Shown: one piece after another, positions 48,919-58,177 of the stretch | How positions within the stretch are numbered: position 1 is the stretch's first letter | How the letters are laid out: each line of letters opens with the position of its first letter | Assembly (NCBI RefSeq): GCF_900312745.1 | Contig: NZ_OMPD01000007.1 | Location: 369,377-433,376, forward strand | Reading direction: 5' to 3' | Length of the DNA stretch: 64,000 nucleotides | Origin: Aquimarina sp. AU58 | GTDB taxonomy: Bacteria > Bacteroidota > Bacteroidia > Flavobacteriales > Flavobacteriaceae | Made by a program: the position numbers and the translations under genes | Notes under the pieces: model-generated | Told to the model about the DNA's origin: nothing | The model's input: only the letters and a program-made list of their open reading frames with translations | Databases searched by the model: none

Positions 48919-51297
48919 TTGAAAAAACACATATTATCTGGTCTCATATTAGTATTCTTATCATCGTTCTCAATTCAAAGTCAGGAAAAATTTACATTAA
49001 GCGGGATTATTTCAGAAAAATCCAGTAACGAAACCCTTATCGGAGTCAATGTTATATTTCCAGAAATAGCAAAAGGTATAGTTACCAATGAATATGGCTT
49101 TTATTCTATTACTTTACCTCAGGGAAAATACAAACTACAAGTTAGTTATTTAGGATTCACAGATCGTATACTCGAAATTGATCTTAATGAAGATAAAAAA
49201 CTTAATGTCCAACTTATAGAATCTTCAGAGGTTCTCGATGAAGTAATCATTACGGAAAAGACGGAAAAATTGAGCATTAAAAACCCCCAGATGAGTATTA
49301 ATAAACTCACCGCAGGAACTATTAAACAAATTCCTGTTGTTCTGGGAGAAGCCGATGTGATCAAATCAATTATCCTTTTACCAGGAGTAACTAGTGGTGG
49401 CGAAGGAGCCGCTGGATTTAATGTACGAGGAGGATCAACCGATCAAAATCTTATTTTATTAGACGAAGCTACTATTTTTAATTCTTCTCATCTTTTTGGT
49501 TTTTTCTCTGTCTTTAATCCAGATGCAATAAAAGATATCAAGTTATACAAAGGTGGTATCCCTGCTAGATATGGCGGTCGCGTATCATCGGTATTAGACA
49601 TTTATCAAAAAGAAGGAAATAGCAAAAAATATAGAATTAATGGTGGTCTTGGGGCAGTAGCAAGTAGATTACTGGCAGAAGGCCCTATTGTAAAAGATCG
49701 AGGTGCATTTTTGGTAGGAGGAAGAGCTTCTTATGCTCACCTTTTTTTGCCGCTTTTTGATAATGATAATGTTGCATATTTCTATGATCTCAATACAAAA
49801 CTAAATTATAAAATTAATGACAATAATAATGTATACCTGTCTGGTTACTTTGGTCGAGATGTATTTGCTATAGACGAAGTTTTTAAAAACACTTATGGTA
49901 ACACGGTACTTAATCTAAGGTGGAATCACCTGTTTTCAGACAAACTATTCTCTAATCTATCCCTTATATATTCTGATTATTTCTATGGATTAGAACTCGA
50001 TTTTGTAGGCTTCGAATGGGATTCTGGAATCAGAAATTTTAACCTAAAATATGACCTTAAACATTATATCAGTGATAATTTTCAGCTTAATTATGGTATT
50101 AACAATATCTATTTTAGATTTAATCCTGGTGAAATAAAACCCAATAGTGCAGATTCTGGAATTAATAGAGAAAAGCTTATCGATAAATATGCAAATGAAT
50201 TTGGGGCCTACATCGATGCAGAACACAAAATCTCTAATAACCTAACCCTTCAATATGGACTTAGGCTAAGCAATTTTATTCGACTAGGGCAAAATGAGCT
50301 TAATATCTATGAAAATAACAACCCTCTTTTATTTAATGAAGAATTGCAGATTTATGAAGATGCAAAACCAATAGGTACAGAAAATTTTAGCAGAAGTGAT
50401 CAAATAAAAACATTTACCAATTTAGAACCCAGAGTAGCTCTGGCATATGCTTTTAACGACAATACTTCAATAAAAGCTAGTTATAACAGAATGGCTCAAT
50501 ACCTTCATTTATTATCAAATACCAGTTCCCCTACTCCTTTAGATGTATGGACTCCTAGTGGTAAATACATAAAACCACAATTACTCAATCAATATGCTCT
50601 AGGGTATTTTAAAAGTATTAATGATGATAAATACTCCCTAGAAACAGAAGTTTTTTATAAGGATATAAAAAATCGTATCGATTATATCGACGGTGCAGAT
50701 CTAATTGCTAATAATGCTATCGAGCGAGATATTTTAAATGGAGAAGCCCGTGCTTATGGTTTAGAATTTTTATTAAGAAAAAATGAAGGGAAGTTTAAAG
50801 GTTGGCTTGCCTACACTTTATCAAAATCAGAACAAAAAACCCCTGGTAGAACACCACAAGAACCAGGGATCAACAATAGCAAATGGTATAGTACTCCATA
50901 TGATAAAACCCATGATATATCCTTTAACGGAAGTTATGAATTAAACGAAAAATGGAAATTTGGCGCTAATTTCATATTCCAAACAGGACAACCAACCAAT
51001 TACCCTACAGGGCAGTTCGAATTTCAAGGGTTAGTAGTACCTGTGTTTGATGGACCACGAAATAGTGAACGATTACCAGCATATCATAGAATAGATATAT
51101 CAGCTACTTTAACACCAAGGAAAAACAAAACCAGAAAATGGCATGGAGAGTGGGTATTTAGTATCTATAATGTATATAATCGTAAAAATGCAGCATCAAT
51201 TACTTTTAGAAGAAATCAGGATTCCTATGTAAATGAAGCTGTAAGAACCTCTATATTTGGGATTATACCAGCTGTGACCTATAATTTTAAATTCTAA
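48919..51297 (+). CDS. TonB-dependent outer-membrane receptor with carboxypeptidase-regulatory-like domain
   Basis: TonB-driven importer of about 792 residues; the start may be TTG 48919 (clean signal MKKHILSGLILVFLSSFS) or TTG 48901. Domains: CarboxypepD-regulatory-like (about 25-105; LIGVNVIFPEIAKGIVTNEY), plug (about 110-235; FNVRGGSTDQNLILLDEATI and GGIPARYGGRVSSVLDIYQ), and a 22-strand barrel to the C-terminus. The last strand ends in aromatic F (TYNFKF). The DUF4249 lipoprotein gene 118 bp downstream is a usual companion. The ligand is unknown; no SusD-type partner is present. Confidence 0.92.
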   Translation: MKKHILSGLILVFLSSFSIQSQEKFTLSGIISEKSSNETLIGVNVIFPEIAKGIVTNEYGFYSITLPQGKYKLQVSYLGFTDRILEIDLNEDKKLNVQLIESSEVLDEVIITEKTEKLSIKNPQMSINKLTAGTIKQIPVVLGEADVIKSIILLPGVTSGGEGAAGFNVRGGSTDQNLILLDEATIFNSSHLFGFFSVFNPDAIKDIKLYKGGIPARYGGRVSSVLDIYQKEGNSKKYRINGGLGAVASRLLAEGPIVKDRGAFLVGGRASYAHLFLPLFDNDNVAYFYDLNTKLNYKINDNNNVYLSGYFGRDVFAIDEVFKNTYGNTVLNLRWNHLFSDKLFSNLSLIYSDYFYGLELDFVGFEWDSGIRNFNLKYDLKHYISDNFQLNYGINNIYFRFNPGEIKPNSADSGINREKLIDKYANEFGAYIDAEHKISNNLTLQYGLRLSNFIRLGQNELNIYENNNPLLFNEELQIYEDAKPIGTENFSRSDQIKTFTNLEPRVALAYAFNDNTSIKASYNRMAQYLHLLSNTSSPTPLDVWTPSGKYIKPQLLNQYALGYFKSINDDKYSLETEVFYKDIKNRIDYIDGADLIANNAIERDILNGEARAYGLEFLLRKNEGKFKGWLAYTLSKSEQKTPGRTPQEPGINNSKWYSTPYDKTHDISFNGSYELNEKWKFGANFIFQTGQPTNYPTGQFEFQGLVVPVFDGPRNSERLPAYHRIDISATLTPRKNKTRKWHGEWVFSIYNVYNRKNAASITFRRNQDSYVNEAVRTSIFGIIPAVTYNFKF

Positions 51298-51415
51298 TAC
51301 ATGAACATAATTAAAGGTTTATATAGTAATCAAGAGATATATACTACACTAATAAAAACAGGGATGATGTAAATTTTAGTTTTGATCGCTGAAAAGAAAA
51401 TTAGAAACAGAAACA

Positions 51416-52231
51416 ATGAAAAAATTAATCTATATACTGGTAATTCTAATAACATCGATTAGCTGTGAAGATGCAATTGATATAGAGGTCCCCAATGGAA
51501 AACAAAGATTAGTAATCGACGCTTCTTTTGAATATTATCTAGACGAAAACCCTGTTGATATCGAAGGTGGAGTAAGGCTTACATTATCAGCTCCATTCTT
51601 CGACAAAGAAACTCCTACTGTAAGTGATGCTACCGTTTTTATCACAGATCTTTCTAATAATTTGATTATCAATTTTACCGAATCAACAGAGCCAGGATTT
51701 TATACCCCAGACTCAACTACATTTACTCCAGAATTCGATACTACATATCAACTTACTGTTATCTACAACAATGAAACTTTTATCGCCACTGCACAACTTA
51801 TTCCTACTGTTCCTATTGATAATGTAGTGCAAGGAGATAATACTTTATTTGACGATGAGACCGAAATTATTATTTTCTTTACAGACGACGGAACCCGTGA
51901 TGATTTCTACCTTTTTGATTTTGATTTCAGTTTATTTTTGGCAAGCGAAGATCGTTTTTATCAAGGCGAAGCATTCAATTTCTCTTATTTCTACGAGGAT
52001 ATGGTAAATGGCCGTAATGTAACCATTAAGATATTAGGAATTGACGAACGTTATTACAACTATGCAAACCTGCTTATTGAACAAAGTGAACAAGAAGGAG
52101 GAAATCCATTTCAAACACCTCCTGCTCTACTAAGAGGTAATATCATTAACACAACCAATATTGATAATTTCGCTTTGGGATATTTTAATATTTCTGAAGC
52201 TAATCGATTTGATTTTACTATAAAAGAATAA
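51416..52231 (+). CDS. DUF4249 family lipoprotein
   Basis: Lipoprotein of 271 residues: MKKLIYILVILITSISC ends in a lipobox, Cys17. The mature N-terminus EDAIDIEVPNGKQRLVIDAS and the later TPEFDTTYQLTVIYNNETF are typical of DUF4249. The family is found beside TonB-dependent receptors in Bacteroidota and is presumed to be a surface or periplasmic partner. The protein is very acidic (FDFDFSLFLASEDRFY). A probable terminator follows. Confidence 0.85.
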   Translation: MKKLIYILVILITSISCEDAIDIEVPNGKQRLVIDASFEYYLDENPVDIEGGVRLTLSAPFFDKETPTVSDATVFITDLSNNLIINFTESTEPGFYTPDSTTFTPEFDTTYQLTVIYNNETFIATAQLIPTVPIDNVVQGDNTLFDDETEIIIFFTDDGTRDDFYLFDFDFSLFLASEDRFYQGEAFNFSYFYEDMVNGRNVTIKILGIDERYYNYANLLIEQSEQEGGNPFQTPPALLRGNIINTTNIDNFALGYFNISEANRFDFTIKE

Positions 52232-52252
52232 CACTTTATTATTCAACATGTT

Positions 52253-52287
52253 CTGTTTTTTTTGATTTTGCTGAAAACAGTTTTTTT
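52253..52287 (+). terminator. Probable terminator after the DUF4249 gene
   Basis: CTGTTTT (52253-52259) pairs with AAAACAG (52274-52280), followed by seven T (52281-52287). The stem is only 7 bp, so strength is uncertain. Confidence 0.55.
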
Positions 52288-52332
52288 GCTTAAAAAAAAG
52301 AAAGATACTCTCATCTTCAAGTCAAAAATGAG

Positions 52333-52340
52333 TATTTTTG
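52333..52340 (+). promoter_or_regulatory. -7 element immediately upstream of murQ
   Basis: TATTTTTG matches TAnnTTTG and ends only 4 bp before the murQ ATG (52345). Initiation 5-7 nt downstream would yield a leaderless or nearly leaderless mRNA. No -33 TTG at standard distance was found. Confidence 0.4.
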
Positions 52341-52344
52341 AAGC

Positions 52345-53157
52345 ATGTCATTTACAAAAACTACAGAGCAATCTTCAAAATATGATCATTTAGAGAAAAT
52401 GAGCATTAATGAGTTGCTTTCCAACATAAACAAAGAAGATAAAACAGTTCCTGATGCTGTAGAAAAATCTATTCCACAGATTGAAGCTTTGATTGCTCAA
52501 ATTGTACCAAAACTTAAAAATGGTGGTCGGATTTTCTATCTTGGAGCCGGGACAAGTGGCAGATTAGGAATTGTAGATGCCAGCGAATGTCCACCTACTT
52601 TTGGTGTTTCTCCCGATTTGGTTATTGGATTAATCGCTGGGGGTGATACCGCAATTCGTAAATCTGTAGAATATGCCGAAGATAGTACAGAACAAAGTTG
52701 GGAAGAGTTACAAGAATATCAGATTTCAGAAAAAGATGTCGTTATTGGTATCGCAGCTTCAGGTACTACTCCATATGTCATAAGTGCATTACAAAAATGT
52801 AATGAACATCATATTATTACAGGATGTATTACCTGTAATGAAGGTAGCCCTTTGGCCATCACTGCTCAATTTCCTATTGTTATTACCGTAGGTCCCGAGT
52901 TTGTAACCGGAAGCTCTCGTATGAAAGCCGGTACTGCCCAAAAACTGGTTTTGAATATGATTTCTACAACCACTATGATTCAATTAGGGCGAGTAAAAGG
53001 AAACAAAATGGTTGATATGCAACTTAGTAATAACAAATTAGTAGATCGTGGAATACGTATGATCATGGAAGAATTATCAATCGATCATGCAAAGGCTTCT
53101 GCGATATTAGAACAGTACGGAAATGTACGTGATGCAATAAACCATTATGGAAACTGA
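52345..53157 (+). CDS. murQ: N-acetylmuramic acid 6-phosphate etherase
   Basis: Removes the lactyl ether from MurNAc-6-phosphate in peptidoglycan recycling; 270 residues, cytoplasmic SIS fold. Key strings: LGAGTSGRLGIVDASECPPT, with the SIS phosphosugar loop at 67-75 and Glu81, and the second signature EFVTGSSRMKAGTAQKLVLN. It overlaps the DUF6095 gene by 11 bp. No kinase or anhMurNAc transporter gene is adjacent. Confidence 0.97.
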   Translation: MSFTKTTEQSSKYDHLEKMSINELLSNINKEDKTVPDAVEKSIPQIEALIAQIVPKLKNGGRIFYLGAGTSGRLGIVDASECPPTFGVSPDLVIGLIAGGDTAIRKSVEYAEDSTEQSWEELQEYQISEKDVVIGIAASGTTPYVISALQKCNEHHIITGCITCNEGSPLAITAQFPIVITVGPEFVTGSSRMKAGTAQKLVLNMISTTTMIQLGRVKGNKMVDMQLSNNKLVDRGIRMIMEELSIDHAKASAILEQYGNVRDAINHYGN

Positions 53158-53380
53158 AAGAACAAATAAAGAACTATTAGGTAAAGGAGTGCAGCGAATG
53201 GCTATAGCACTTATTTTTATGTTTATTAGCCCAGTTATTATTCATTCTGCTTTTAAAAATCAGGATCATCCGTTATATATTCCTATACTAATATTAGGAA
53301 TAATTGGTGCAGGATTTGCGATATTTATGGCATTTAGAGGTTTAAGAACTATTATGGAATCAATATTTGGTAAAAAGTAA
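53147..53380 (+). CDS. DUF6095 family two-helix membrane protein
   Basis: Small membrane protein of 77 residues with two predicted transmembrane helices (about 16-36 MAIALIFMFISPVIIHSAF and about 42-64 YIPILILGIIGAGFAIFMAF). It matches the DUF6095 family by my recollection of flavobacterial proteins next to murQ. Its start overlaps the murQ end by 11 bp. Function unknown. Confidence 0.8.
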   Translation: METERTNKELLGKGVQRMAIALIFMFISPVIIHSAFKNQDHPLYIPILILGIIGAGFAIFMAFRGLRTIMESIFGKK

Positions 53381-53424
53381 TAATAAATGTTATAAAACAA
53401 ATAATGAGTTAAAAAAACTAGTAG

Positions 53425-53466
53425 AAAAAAGGTGAAACAAAGGCTTTCTCTACTCTTCGTTTCACC
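53425..53466 (-). terminator. Intrinsic terminator of the lipoprotein gene at 53479
   Basis: GGTGAAAC (53431-53438) and GTTTCACC (53459-53466) form an 8-bp stem. On the minus strand it is followed by a T run (complement of 53425-53430) just after the stop at 53479. On the plus strand the following bases are less T-rich. Confidence 0.8.
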
Positions 53467-53478
53467 ATAATTTTATGT

Positions 53479-53901
53479 CTATTTAGTCCCTGAGAACCCC
53501 CAATTATTTCCATTAATAGTAGCTCCTATTTCTAATTTATTTTCATTTATCGAAATTCCAACAGCACTACCATCCCCTGAAGTAGAAGCGTAATTCCCAT
53601 TAGAACCTGAAAACCTTAATCCTGTTATTGAAGGAACCCCATTACTAAATGTTATGGTATAGGTATTGCCCGATTTTGATATAGTTGCAGTCCCACTAGT
53701 TTCGGCAACTATAAGAGAGCCGTCAGCAGAGGTGTACCCTAGCTCTCCACTATAGCTAGTGAGAACAGTTGATGGTAAAACTCCTGAAATATTCTCTGTC
53801 GGCCCATTGTCATCATCACTACTACAAGAAGTGACAAACAAAATTGAGAATACAAAAATTGTTTTTACTACATGCTGATAAAAATTGTTTTTTGTTTTCA
53901 T
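53479..53901 (-). CDS. Hypothetical lipoprotein
   Basis: Not recognised. 140 residues; signal peptide with lipobox FVTSC (SILFVTSCSSDDDNGP), then an Asp-rich linker typical of surface-exposed Bacteroidota lipoproteins. The mature part is Gly/Ser/Thr/Asn-rich beta structure (GTATISKSGNTYTITFSNGV), like a small lipocalin-type or beta-sandwich domain. It has its own terminator and stands alone. Surface exposure is inferred from the SDDDN stretch. Confidence 0.65.
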   Translation of the reverse strand: MKTKNNFYQHVVKTIFVFSILFVTSCSSDDDNGPTENISGVLPSTVLTSYSGELGYTSADGSLIVAETSGTATISKSGNTYTITFSNGVPSITGLRFSGSNGNYASTSGDGSAVGISINENKLEIGATINGNNWGFSGTK

Positions 53902-54086
53902 TGCTTAAATTTTAATATTAGTATAGAATAAAAAACAAATCTATCTTACTTGTATAGACTAAAACCTTAGATATGGATATCTTACAACATTTTGTGGACA
54001 AACGACAATAATGGGAGGACTAGTGTATTTTTATCTAAGAATGCATAGACATACCTAAAACATATTTAAAATCAAGTAGATTACAA

Positions 54087-54797
54087 CTATATTATATTAA
54101 GTTTTTTATATACTTCTCCCTTAAACGTTCTTCCTATCGGAATATGATGACCTTTTATCTCAATAGTTTGATCAGGTTCGTGAAAAGAATCAATTTTTTG
54201 CCAATTAACTATATAAGATCGATGTGTTTGCACAAAAATGGTGTTATCTAACAACTTAAGTAAACTGAGAATAGAATATCTTACCGATAATTTTTTATTG
54301 TCTGAGGTAACTATTGAACAATAATTTTTAGAATCGGTATGAATAAAAAATATTGTATTCATCTCAACTTTAATTAACTTATTACCACTTTTAACAAAAA
54401 CCCTTGAGGAATCTTCTCTATTTTTTTCATCTTTAGATATACTTTTTTGTGCAAGAATAAGAGCTGCCTGTAGGTTTTTTTCATTGATAGGCTTAGTAAT
54501 ATAGGCTATTGGAGAAATATCTGCTGCTTTAGACATTACATCTACAGTATAATCAGAAGATATAAACAGAATAGGAATTTTATACAATGATTTAATTCTT
54601 TTACCTAGAGTAATCCCAGATTGTTTTCTATTAAGATGAATATCCAACAATACTGCATCTGGCATAAGTTTCCCTATTTCTTCTTGAGCTTCAAAAGGAT
54701 CATTAGAATTACCAATACAAGAATGTCCCAATGTTTGTAACGTTATCATAATATCATCCAAATGAAATATATCATCTTCAACTATATATACATTCAT
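54087..54797 (-). CDS. LytTR-family response regulator
   Basis: Two-component response regulator of 236 residues. The receiver domain (about 1-120) has the acidic pocket VEDD, phosphoacceptor Asp in DAVLLDIHL, and Lys in ITKPINEKN. The C-terminal LytTR DNA-binding domain (about 140-236) contains IFFIHTDSKNYCSIVTSDNK and FVQTHRSYIVNW. It lies 12 bp downstream of the sensor kinase gene and should be its partner. Target genes are not identifiable; no LytTR-type direct repeats were found in nearby promoters by eye. Confidence 0.92.
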   Translation of the reverse strand: MNVYIVEDDIFHLDDIMITLQTLGHSCIGNSNDPFEAQEEIGKLMPDAVLLDIHLNRKQSGITLGKRIKSLYKIPILFISSDYTVDVMSKAADISPIAYITKPINEKNLQAALILAQKSISKDEKNREDSSRVFVKSGNKLIKVEMNTIFFIHTDSKNYCSIVTSDNKKLSVRYSILSLLKLLDNTIFVQTHRSYIVNWQKIDSFHEPDQTIEIKGHHIPIGRTFKGEVYKKLNII

Positions 54798-54809
54798 ATG
54801 CTCTATATT

Positions 54810-57038
54810 TTATGCAGATCTCGATCCCATTGTATTTTGTTTTAACTCTATTGGTATAGCAGCAGGAAAACTTAAATCAAAACGTGTTCCTATCCGTTTT
54901 TTCGAAGAAACTTTAATTGTCCCCTTATTCATACTCACAAATCGATATACTAGATTAAGGCCTAGTCCGGTTCCTTTTTCTCCTTGTGTACCAATAGTGG
55001 TATGCCCTTCTTCCAATGTAAAGATACTTTTTAATTGTTCCTCAGACATACCCTCTCCAGTATCACTAACTGAGCACAATAACGTATTAAAATCATTCTT
55101 GAACTCGATTCGAATATTTCCATTTTCGGTATACTTCAATGCGTTACCAATTAGATTTCTAAATATCACATGAAAAGCTCCCTTATCAAACTTAATAGAA
55201 ACATCTTCCTCATATTTTAACTCTATATCAGTATTCTTATAAGCGACTCGTTGTTTAAAAGCAGTAATAATTTCTTCGAATTGCTCTCTAACTGACATTC
55301 GTTCTGGGTTTATTCGATATCCATTCATTTGCTCTAAAGACCAATTTAATAGGTTGTCTAACATATTTGAAAGGCTCTCCGAGTTTTTTTCAAGTTCTTT
55401 AGAAAGTTCAATTGTTCGCTGATGATTTCCTTGGTCTATATGATGTTTTAAAATCTTCCCAGAACGCTGAAACGGAATCATCATACCTCTAAGATCGTGC
55501 GCTATAATCGAAAAAAGTCGATTCTTCACTTGATTTATAGATGTAAGTTCTTTTTGCTGTTTTTGTAATTTCCGAAAAGCCCAAATTCCTATAACTAACA
55601 CAAATAATAAAAAAAATGCTGCTAACATATATAAATTTTGTTTGGCTTTTGCTCTTTGGACAGTTAGTTCTTGTGCCTCTTTTTCTTTATTAAGTTTAAC
55701 AATCTCCAATTCTTTTTTCTGGGTATCATACTTTTTTTCTAAATCTGCTACCTGTGTTTTTACTTTTTCATTAGAAATAGAATCATTTATGGCTTGATAC
55801 TTTTTTAAATGACTCAGTGCCTCAGTCAGTTGTCCTGTTCCTTCAAAATATTTACTATAAAACCTGTGTAGGGATCTATTATAAGTTAAAATTCCAGTTT
55901 TTTTGACTTTACTTTCTAAAAGGGTTAAATACTTCTTTGTTTTCCTATAATTCTTTTTATAAAGATAAATCTTTACTACACTTTCTATTGCAGATACTAA
56001 AATCAAGTCATCCATTTTTTTTGATGAATCTGCAATTATTGCGGCTTCATATGCTTGAATAAAACATTTTTCAGCTTTATCATAATCTTTTAAATTATCA
56101 AAATAAATAGAGCCTTTAGTATTAAGTATTTTAGCTAAAAGACCATTATCTTTTCTATTATTAATTAGCACTAAAGCAGAATCAATAACTTTCAGAGCTT
56201 TATAAGGACTTTTAAGTGCTATATAAGAATCTGCTATTTTTGAATAGCTATGCATGAGCACATAATCATTTCCTATTTTCTTTGATTTTGAAATTGCGAT
56301 CTTATAATACTTATTTGCCACTTCATATTGCTTCAATCTTAAATAGCAAGTCGCAAGCATGTAATTATAAGCTTCTAAACTAGAAGAACTTCCTATCTTC
56401 TCAGACTCCTCAATACCTCTTAAAAGATTTTTGGCTGCAGATTCAAAATCAGATATTCGCAAATAGTAAGTTCCTCTATTGGCATAACAAGAATGAATAT
56501 AGTTTACCAAATTATAACGCTCTGATAGTGTAATGGAAGAATCTGTATATTTAATAGCATCATGGTACTCTGCTCTTACATCAGACATATAAGCGTACGT
56601 TTGATAATACAAAATCCAACCTTCATCGCCAGGATATTTGTTCAATATCTTTCGCGATTTTCGTAAAAGTGTTAAAGCATCTTTGTTTTTATTGCTTAAA
56701 GCTAAAAGGTAGGCTTTATTAGTAAGTGGCTTCAGAGATAATTGTTCATCATTTAAATCTTGTTTTCCAAGCTTTATTGCTTGATCATAATAGTACAAAG
56801 CAGAGTCTATTTTTCGTTTTTCTCTATAAATAAAAGCATTGGTTGTCAAAATATCCATCTGACAATATACATCGACTTTAGAAATCATTTTATGATTAAG
56901 TTGGAGGTAATCATCCATATTGGTAATTGTATCTCCTTGTTTACGCCACATCTCACAATAATCATTCTTTTTTTGAGCATGAATATTAGAAAATATGAAA
57001 ATTAACCAAATGACTACGATAAAAATTTGCCTTTGCAT
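54810..57038 (-). CDS. Sensor histidine kinase with TPR sensor domain
   Basis: Membrane kinase of 742 residues. A signal peptide (FIFSNIHAQ) precedes a periplasmic TPR solenoid (about 30-430; for example YYDQAIKLGKQDLND and AEKCFIQAYEAAIIADSS), a coiled coil and one transmembrane segment near 474-492 (MLAAFFLLFVLVIGIWAF). The kinase core has H-box SIIAHDLRGMMIPF, N-box FRNLIGNALKYTENG, and G boxes SDTGEGMS and GTGLGLNLVYRF. The periplasmic TPR sensor is a Bacteroidota style. Pairing of a HisKA-type kinase with a LytTR regulator (12 bp downstream) is less usual, since LytTR partners are mostly of the LytS type. Confidence 0.92.
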   Translation of the reverse strand: MQRQIFIVVIWLIFIFSNIHAQKKNDYCEMWRKQGDTITNMDDYLQLNHKMISKVDVYCQMDILTTNAFIYREKRKIDSALYYYDQAIKLGKQDLNDEQLSLKPLTNKAYLLALSNKNKDALTLLRKSRKILNKYPGDEGWILYYQTYAYMSDVRAEYHDAIKYTDSSITLSERYNLVNYIHSCYANRGTYYLRISDFESAAKNLLRGIEESEKIGSSSSLEAYNYMLATCYLRLKQYEVANKYYKIAISKSKKIGNDYVLMHSYSKIADSYIALKSPYKALKVIDSALVLINNRKDNGLLAKILNTKGSIYFDNLKDYDKAEKCFIQAYEAAIIADSSKKMDDLILVSAIESVVKIYLYKKNYRKTKKYLTLLESKVKKTGILTYNRSLHRFYSKYFEGTGQLTEALSHLKKYQAINDSISNEKVKTQVADLEKKYDTQKKELEIVKLNKEKEAQELTVQRAKAKQNLYMLAAFFLLFVLVIGIWAFRKLQKQQKELTSINQVKNRLFSIIAHDLRGMMIPFQRSGKILKHHIDQGNHQRTIELSKELEKNSESLSNMLDNLLNWSLEQMNGYRINPERMSVREQFEEIITAFKQRVAYKNTDIELKYEEDVSIKFDKGAFHVIFRNLIGNALKYTENGNIRIEFKNDFNTLLCSVSDTGEGMSEEQLKSIFTLEEGHTTIGTQGEKGTGLGLNLVYRFVSMNKGTIKVSSKKRIGTRFDLSFPAAIPIELKQNTMGSRSA

Positions 57039-57370
57039 GTTTTGAAGGTTATTAAATCATTAAACCTGGATTATGCATTATAAATTCGTTATAAAAGCAT
57101 AAAATGCAATAAAACTTAATATTACCTATAATCCAGGTTAAAATTAAATATTATAACTTTAATATCTAATTTATTCTAGCAAACTTAGCTTATACTACGC
57201 TTTTAAGGGTTTTCTGAATATTCTAGAAAAGGAAAAAGTAAATTTCTCCCTAGCAAGTTTACGGATCATTTAACGAAACACATTTTCAAACTTTAATTAT
57301 TTACTAATGAGGCAAGCCAAGGGGGGTATTTACCCTGTAGAGAATAAAATGCTATTGATTTTATCAAGTT
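57039..57370. other. 332-bp intergenic region upstream of the kinase gene
   Basis: It contains the inverted repeat at 57063-57139, then AT-rich DNA. The short CCAAGGGGGGT stretch near 57318-57328 stands out in composition. Both flanking genes are on the minus strand (DinB-fold gene upstream), so this holds the kinase promoter and the end of the DinB-fold transcript. No ORF or RNA gene was recognised. Confidence 0.5.
57063..57139. repeat. 12-bp inverted repeat upstream of the histidine kinase gene
   Basis: AACCTGGATTAT (57063-57074) and its perfect complement ATAATCCAGGTT (57128-57139), separated by 53 bp that contain smaller repeats (TTATAA twice, GCATT/AATGC). The left arm is 24 bp before the kinase start codon. 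It may be a pair of operator half-sites or an RNA hairpin in the leader. Confidence 0.6.
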
Positions 57371-57880
57371 TTATATCCCCTCTCTTTTACTAATCGGTGT
57401 TGTCGGATTATAACCAAATCCCGGAATTTTTATTTCTATTCCTAACTGATTAAGGATATACCCGATAGTTGCATAATGATGTACCGTATGACTATTGGCA
57501 TGAGCAAGAATACTCTCTAAGGTATAATTTACAGTTACTTTTCCCTGTCCCAAATTATCAGTAACATGAATTAGGTAATCCGTATTTGTATCAATATAAG
57601 AGAGTAATGTTTCCTGAAGTTGGTATATATAATGTATTGCAGACTCCTTATCTGTAGATAATATTTCATCTCGTTTACGAGCTGTTAGATCAATATTATT
57701 AGAGTCTAACCCACTAATTATACAGTCAAAAAAATCAAGAGTATGGCGTATATGTGAACCTATACTAGAGTAATATGGCCCAACAGAACTATTTTGATAT
57801 GTAGTAGAATCTATAGCGTTAAGTAAATCTATAGCGCTACTAAGATTATAATTTATTGAAGAGATAACTAATTGTTTCAT
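57371..57880 (-). CDS. DinB-fold (YfiT-like) protein
   Basis: Four-helix-bundle protein of 169 residues from the ATG at 57880 (ATG 57904 would add eight). The metal-site histidines of the DinB/YfiT superfamily are present: SSIGSHIRHTLDFFDC (first His pair) and LAHANSHTVHHYATIGYILN (C-terminal HxxxHxx-type motif). Members include thiol transferases and DNA-damage-inducible proteins of unknown activity. It should not be confused with DNA polymerase IV (dinB) at 59164. Function here unknown. Confidence 0.82.
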   Translation of the reverse strand: MKQLVISSINYNLSSAIDLLNAIDSTTYQNSSVGPYYSSIGSHIRHTLDFFDCIISGLDSNNIDLTARKRDEILSTDKESAIHYIYQLQETLLSYIDTNTDYLIHVTDNLGQGKVTVNYTLESILAHANSHTVHHYATIGYILNQLGIEIKIPGFGYNPTTPISKREGI

Positions 57881-58177
57881 GAGCCGTTTAGACGTAAGAT
57901 ACATAATTAACTTACAAATTTTATAGATAAGCCTGTAAAATTAATTTTAAAAAAGCTATATCGTAAATAATATTACGTACAAATCATCGTTTAGGTATTG
58001 ATTTACAGTAACAATCACCCTATTTTCTCACACACAGTAGGATATTTATCACCAAAAATAAGGTTTACCCGTAAAAACTAAGACAAAATGCGTATTTCGT
58101 CGATTAATGACTGTTTTTTTTGGATGTTACATATAAAATATTGTATTATTGCTATGTGATTTAAAAGCCCCCAAAGA

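Noticed and set aside
57371..57880. DinB-fold protein as part of the DNA polymerase IV system
   Set aside because: The DinB/YfiT four-helix family is unrelated to Y-family polymerase DinB; opposite strand and separate promoter.
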